Shown here: piece after piece, positions 13,276 to 13,278 of the stretch
Position numbering within the stretch: the stretch's first letter is position 1
Layout: each line of letters opens with the position of its first letter
Source of the DNA: Candidatus Moraniibacteriota bacterium
GTDB lineage: Bacteria; Patescibacteriota; Minisyncoccia; Moranbacterales; GCA-2747515
Direction of reading: 5' to 3'
Length of the DNA: 13,278 bases
Assembly (NCBI GenBank): GCA_029938745.1
Contig: JAOZUJ010000024.1
Coordinates: 1 to 13,278 of the forward strand
Made by a program: the position numbers and the translations under genes
Notes under the pieces: generated by a model
Databases searched by the model: none
Told to the model about the DNA's origin: nothing
Seen by the model: the letters and a program-made list of their open reading frames with translations, nothing else

Positions 13276-13278
13276 AAT

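Noticed and set aside
1..13278. CRISPR array, IS element or prophage
   Set aside because: No regularly spaced repeats, transposase, integrase or phage-like genes are present; the only repeats are the AT-rich elements around ssrA and the palindromes upstream of smpB.

Overview
The window looks like a chromosomal housekeeping region from a small-genome, AT-rich bacterium (roughly 36-38% GC by eye). It is most likely a member of the Candidate Phyla Radiation (Patescibacteria). This placement is inferred from several compact protein versions: a SufB/SufD-like protein reduced to little more than the C-terminal core, an 88-residue TsaB-like protein, a minimal SpoU methyltransferase, and a membrane-anchored thioredoxin-fold protein with a CPYG motif. 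Most genes lack Shine-Dalgarno sequences. The standard code fits. All long genes end in TAA or TAG and none has an in-frame TGA, so there is no sign of the UGA=Gly code of Gracilibacteria/Absconditabacteria.

Layout. 1-503 (+): 3' part of a SufB/SufD-like Fe-S assembly gene, closed by a bidirectional terminator shared with the convergent rpoC. 593-7683 (-): rpoB-rpoC, driven by a near-consensus promoter about 200 nt upstream of rpoB, with an unusual leader. 8017-9519 (-): a membrane-anchored DsbA-like/thioredoxin-fold gene and, upstream of it, a very short TsaB-like gene. 9520-9737: divergent intergenic region with two adjacent palindromes, one a perfect 22-bp inverted repeat. 9738-12071 (+): a translation block of smpB, ssrA (tmRNA), infC, rpmI and rplT. 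12222-12566 (+): an unrecognised gene with its own strong promoter, a good RBS and higher GC. 12620-13275 (-): a SpoU-family RNA methyltransferase followed by an unlisted 47-residue hydrophobic small protein whose stop codon lies inside a shared bidirectional terminator.

Functional themes. RNA polymerase beta and beta' are adjacent and have their own promoter, with no rplJ-rplL in front. SmpB and tmRNA, the two parts of trans-translation, are encoded side by side and lead into IF3-L35-L20. The tmRNA is the most notable feature. It encodes an unusually long 24-residue tag. It also has paired non-canonical bases in the D-loop and T-loop that could form a re-wired tRNA elbow. It is flanked on both sides by related AT-rich inverted-repeat elements that share an exact 21-bp segment.

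I found no CRISPR array, transposase, rRNA gene or canonical tRNA gene. I see no clearly novel multi-gene system. The unusual material is in the RNA and intergenic features and in the short or reduced genes.
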